Positions 16,445 to 18,539 of a stretch of 18,539 nt of DNA are shown piece by piece. The position numbers and the translations under genes were made by a program. Below the pieces are notes generated by a model, which searched no databases, was not told where the DNA came from, and was given only the letters and a program-made list of their open reading frames with translations. The DNA lies in assembly GCA_023145655.1 (NCBI GenBank), contig JAGLDI010000019.1, positions 1 to 18,539 on the forward strand. Direction: 5' to 3'. The stretch's first letter is position 1; each line of letters begins with the position of its first letter. Source of the stretch: Desulfuromusa sp. GTDB lineage: Bacteria; Desulfobacterota; Desulfuromonadia; Desulfuromonadales; Geopsychrobacteraceae.

Positions 16445-17692
16445 TTATAGTTCCGTACTTTGCCGGACGAAACGGCGCAACCATTCTAATGCCATCGTTG
16501 CACTCATCTGCTGAATCTGACCTCGATTCCCGGAAAAAGAGTATCTTTTGACATGGACTCCTGTCGCACTTGCCAGGGCGATAAATACCGTCCCAACCGG
16601 TTTTTCCTCAGTCCCACCATCGGGACCAGCAATTCCGGTGATGGCCAGAGACAAATCGGTTCCGGTCACTTGACGGAGTCCACTGGCCATTGCCCGGGCA
16701 CAGTTTTCACTGACGGCACCGAACTGCTGCAATAACCGGGGGGGAACTTTCAGCCAGTCCATTTTAGCTGTGTCCGCATAGGTAATCCCCGCCCGCTCCA
16801 GAAATGCCGACGCTCCCGGTTGACTGGTGAGCATTGCGCTCAGCAATCCGCCAGTACACGATTCGGCGAGTGAGAGGGTCAACCCGGCACCGATCAGTAA
16901 TTTACCAACGTTTCCCTCTGGAGTTTCTCCGTCCCGTGCCATCACAGAATCTCCAAGGTTCCGCAGCAGCAGAGCTTCTGCCTGATCCAGAAACCACTCC
17001 GCAGTATCTCCAGTCGCTTTCAATTTAACCAGAACCAGCGGATAATCAAGGGCAAAGGCAACATCAACCCCAGCGGGCAATTGTCGATAAGGGATCATTC
17101 GGTCAATTTTGGGTTCAGAGAGGCCAAATATTTTAAAAGTCCGTTGGTGAACTGGATTTGCTTCTGGAATTTTTTGTTGTAAAACCGGGAGGACTGACTG
17201 CTGAAACATCGCCTTCATCTCGGTTGGAACCCCCGGCAGGAAAAAAATCTCACAATGCTCATGTTGCAGCCTGAATCCGGGAGCAGTTCCGATGGAATTG
17301 GGGAGCGGTTGCGCCAACTGGGGCAAGAGAGCCTGTCTTTCGTTGCTCGGGTCCATCTGGCGATGGTGGCGGGCAAACCACTGGCGTACCATTTCCAGGG
17401 CCTGATCATTGACAACCAGTGGTTGTCCCAGAGTTCTTGCCGCAGCCCGAGCGGTGCGATCATCCCCTGTCGAGCCTAAGCCACCGGTCACAATAATGAA
17501 CTGGACGTGGCCGATCAAATATTGCAATGCCGCAACGATCTCTTTTTCCTGATCAGGAACAGCAAGTGAACAACGCAGGCGGTAACCATGGGTAGCCAGG
17601 ACCCCGGCAATTGTTTTGGTATTACTGTCGCTGATCTCTCCGCTGAGGAGTTCATCTCCAGTGATCAGTATTGCAATATCGAAGGGGGGCAT
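16445..17692 (-). CDS. cinA: CinA-family protein (MoCF domain plus nicotinamide-nucleotide amidohydrolase)
   Basis: CinA proteins couple an N-terminal MoCF/COG1058 domain, with ADP-ribose pyrophosphatase activity in characterised members, to a C-terminal PncC domain that deamidates NMN in pyridine-nucleotide recycling. The 415-residue length is typical of two-domain forms. The N-terminal half shows ILITGDELLSGEISDSN and a GGLGSTGDD loop, where GGLGPT(x)DD is commoner. The C-terminal half shows AESCTGGLL, whose serine near residue 277 is the amidohydrolase nucleophile, and GIAGPDGGTEEKPVGTV. The start at 17692 is 24 bases after the pgpA stop. Its neighbour recA is a frequent partner of cinA in bacteria, which supports the assignment. 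Confidence 0.95.
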   Translation of the reverse strand: MPPFDIAILITGDELLSGEISDSNTKTIAGVLATHGYRLRCSLAVPDQEKEIVAALQYLIGHVQFIIVTGGLGSTGDDRTARAAARTLGQPLVVNDQALEMVRQWFARHHRQMDPSNERQALLPQLAQPLPNSIGTAPGFRLQHEHCEIFFLPGVPTEMKAMFQQSVLPVLQQKIPEANPVHQRTFKIFGLSEPKIDRMIPYRQLPAGVDVAFALDYPLVLVKLKATGDTAEWFLDQAEALLLRNLGDSVMARDGETPEGNVGKLLIGAGLTLSLAESCTGGLLSAMLTSQPGASAFLERAGITYADTAKMDWLKVPPRLLQQFGAVSENCARAMASGLRQVTGTDLSLAITGIAGPDGGTEEKPVGTVFIALASATGVHVKRYSFSGNRGQIQQMSATMALEWLRRFVRQSTEL

Positions 17693-17716
17693 AACAAATT
17701 CCGGTTTGAGAGGGGA

Positions 17717-18202
17717 TCAGAAAAATAACAGCAGACAAATTCGCAGCAGAATCGCCGCGTAGATCCCGGCCATCACATCGTCAAGAGTGACCCCGATTCC
17801 ATTTTTCAGCTCCCGGTCAAACCAGTTGGCCGGTGGTGGCTTGGCGATGTCAAAAATACGGAACCAGATAAATCCAAGGATTGCTGCCGGCCAGGAGAAA
17901 GGGAGGAATGCGGTGGTGATCAGGTAACCGATCAATTCATCGATAACGATCCGACCATCATCTGCTTCGCCATAAAATTTTCCAGCAACATCACTGACCC
18001 AGAAACTGAGGAACAATATCGCCAGCAGGGTGAGAAGCTGCAGCGGCCAAGAAAAATTGGCGAGATAGTAAAAGGCCGGAATTCCTGCCAGAGTCCCAAA
18101 GGTCCCCGGTGCAATCGGAGCATATCCCAGTCCCCCGTTACTTGAAAGAAACAACACCAGCTTACGATAGCCCCATTGTTCTATTGAGTCTTCTTTACTC
18201 AT
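17717..18202 (-). CDS. pgpA: Phosphatidylglycerophosphatase A
   Basis: PgpA is an inner-membrane enzyme that dephosphorylates phosphatidylglycerol phosphate to phosphatidylglycerol. The protein has 161 residues with about four hydrophobic segments. It keeps the family motifs GLGYAPIAPGTFGT near the N-terminus, IVIDELIG, FRIFDIAKPPPA and GVTLDDVMAGIYA, which supply the acidic metal-binding residues. I start it at ATG 18202 because GGAG (18210-18213) is seven bases upstream; another ATG at 18208 is only one base from that site. It overlaps the end of larC by eight bases and precedes cinA by 24 bases, so larC-pgpA-cinA look like one transcript. Confidence 0.94.
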   Translation of the reverse strand: MSKEDSIEQWGYRKLVLFLSSNGGLGYAPIAPGTFGTLAGIPAFYYLANFSWPLQLLTLLAILFLSFWVSDVAGKFYGEADDGRIVIDELIGYLITTAFLPFSWPAAILGFIWFRIFDIAKPPPANWFDRELKNGIGVTLDDVMAGIYAAILLRICLLLFF

Positions 18203-18539
18203 CACCATTCTCCTTAATCAACATATCAAGTTGTGCGTGGGCGAGATTTTCCACCTGTCGGTAAACTTGTTGCAGGGTCTGCTCGCTTTTTTCCGCCAGT
18301 TTCCGGCAATCGTCATATTCAGGAGTTAAACGTAAAAACTGACCCTGATCAAAAATCAATTTAACCCCAACAGCCCCCCATTCAGTTGCAACACTGACAC
18401 TGCGTCGGTTGAATTTGAATCGGTCACAATAACTGCGACGAACCCCGATAGCACTGCTTTCACGCATAATCAACCCTGCCAGGTCGGCAGCCTGTTGCGG
18501 CTGACAAACCACAGTGAGCAGGTGACCGGGGCGGTTCTT
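18195..18539 (-). CDS. larC: LarC, nickel-pincer cofactor biosynthesis protein, C-terminal part
   Basis: LarC inserts nickel into the pyridinium-dithiocarboxylate mononucleotide cofactor used by lactate racemase and related enzymes. Only the last 114 codons are present and the frame runs off the right edge. The entry KNRPGHLLTVVCQ and the stretch SSAIGVRRSYCDR are close to the C-terminal LarC domain, as is LTPEYDDCRKLAEKS near the end followed by the TLQQVYRQV helix. The start is outside the window; the GTG at 18512 is an internal codon. The stop overlaps the pgpA start by eight bases. No larA, larB or larE is visible, so the enzyme it serves is unknown. Confidence 0.88.
   Translation of the reverse strand, partial: KNRPGHLLTVVCQPQQAADLAGLIMRESSAIGVRRSYCDRFKFNRRSVSVATEWGAVGVKLIFDQGQFLRLTPEYDDCRKLAEKSEQTLQQVYRQVENLAHAQLDMLIKENGDE

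Overview
The window carries 18 protein-coding genes or gene fragments. Most are core housekeeping genes on the minus strand, at moderate GC. Gene content and order (recA-pilT-recX near alaS, a pilT paralogue, hslVU next to an arginine cluster, LarC, a DsrE-like protein, a receiver/histidine-kinase hybrid) suggest an anaerobic deltaproteobacterium of the Desulfuromonadales type (Geobacter/Pelobacter/Desulfuromonas relatives). This placement is inference from style and order; there is no rRNA in the window to confirm it.

Reading along the minus strand from the right end: the C-terminal part of larC, pgpA, cinA, recA, a pilT paralogue and recX are closely packed. Between recX and alaS lies a different block (about 10.3-13.55 kb). 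It holds a truncated plus-strand ArsR-type gene with a well-formed promoter/operator, a divergent arsR-dsrE pair, and a plus-strand ABC-F ATPase. A compact inverted-repeat structure behind the ABC-F gene looks like a folded RNA. The minus-strand housekeeping series then resumes with alaS, a receiver/histidine-kinase gene, hslV-hslU, argB-argD-argF, a zinc-ribbon/RDD membrane protein and the start of argG.

How the genes work together: argB, argD, argF and argG are consecutive arginine-pathway enzymes (acetylglutamate kinase, acetylornithine aminotransferase, ornithine carbamoyltransferase, argininosuccinate synthase). HslV and HslU form a two-component ATP-dependent protease. RecA and RecX are recombinase and modulator, with a pilus-retraction-type ATPase between them. 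ArsR and the DsrE-like protein look like a small regulated sulfur- or metal-responsive unit.

The most unusual non-coding feature is a pair of about 126-bp palindromic elements, one between the RDD gene and argG and one between hslU and argB. They fold into the same long hairpin with at least five compensated base-pair changes between copies. Each begins exactly at the stop codon of the preceding minus-strand gene and supplies its TGA. I found no CRISPR array, tRNA, rRNA, transposase or recognisable defence system. The candidates for something undescribed are this repeat family and the plus-strand structured RNA near 12.3 kb.
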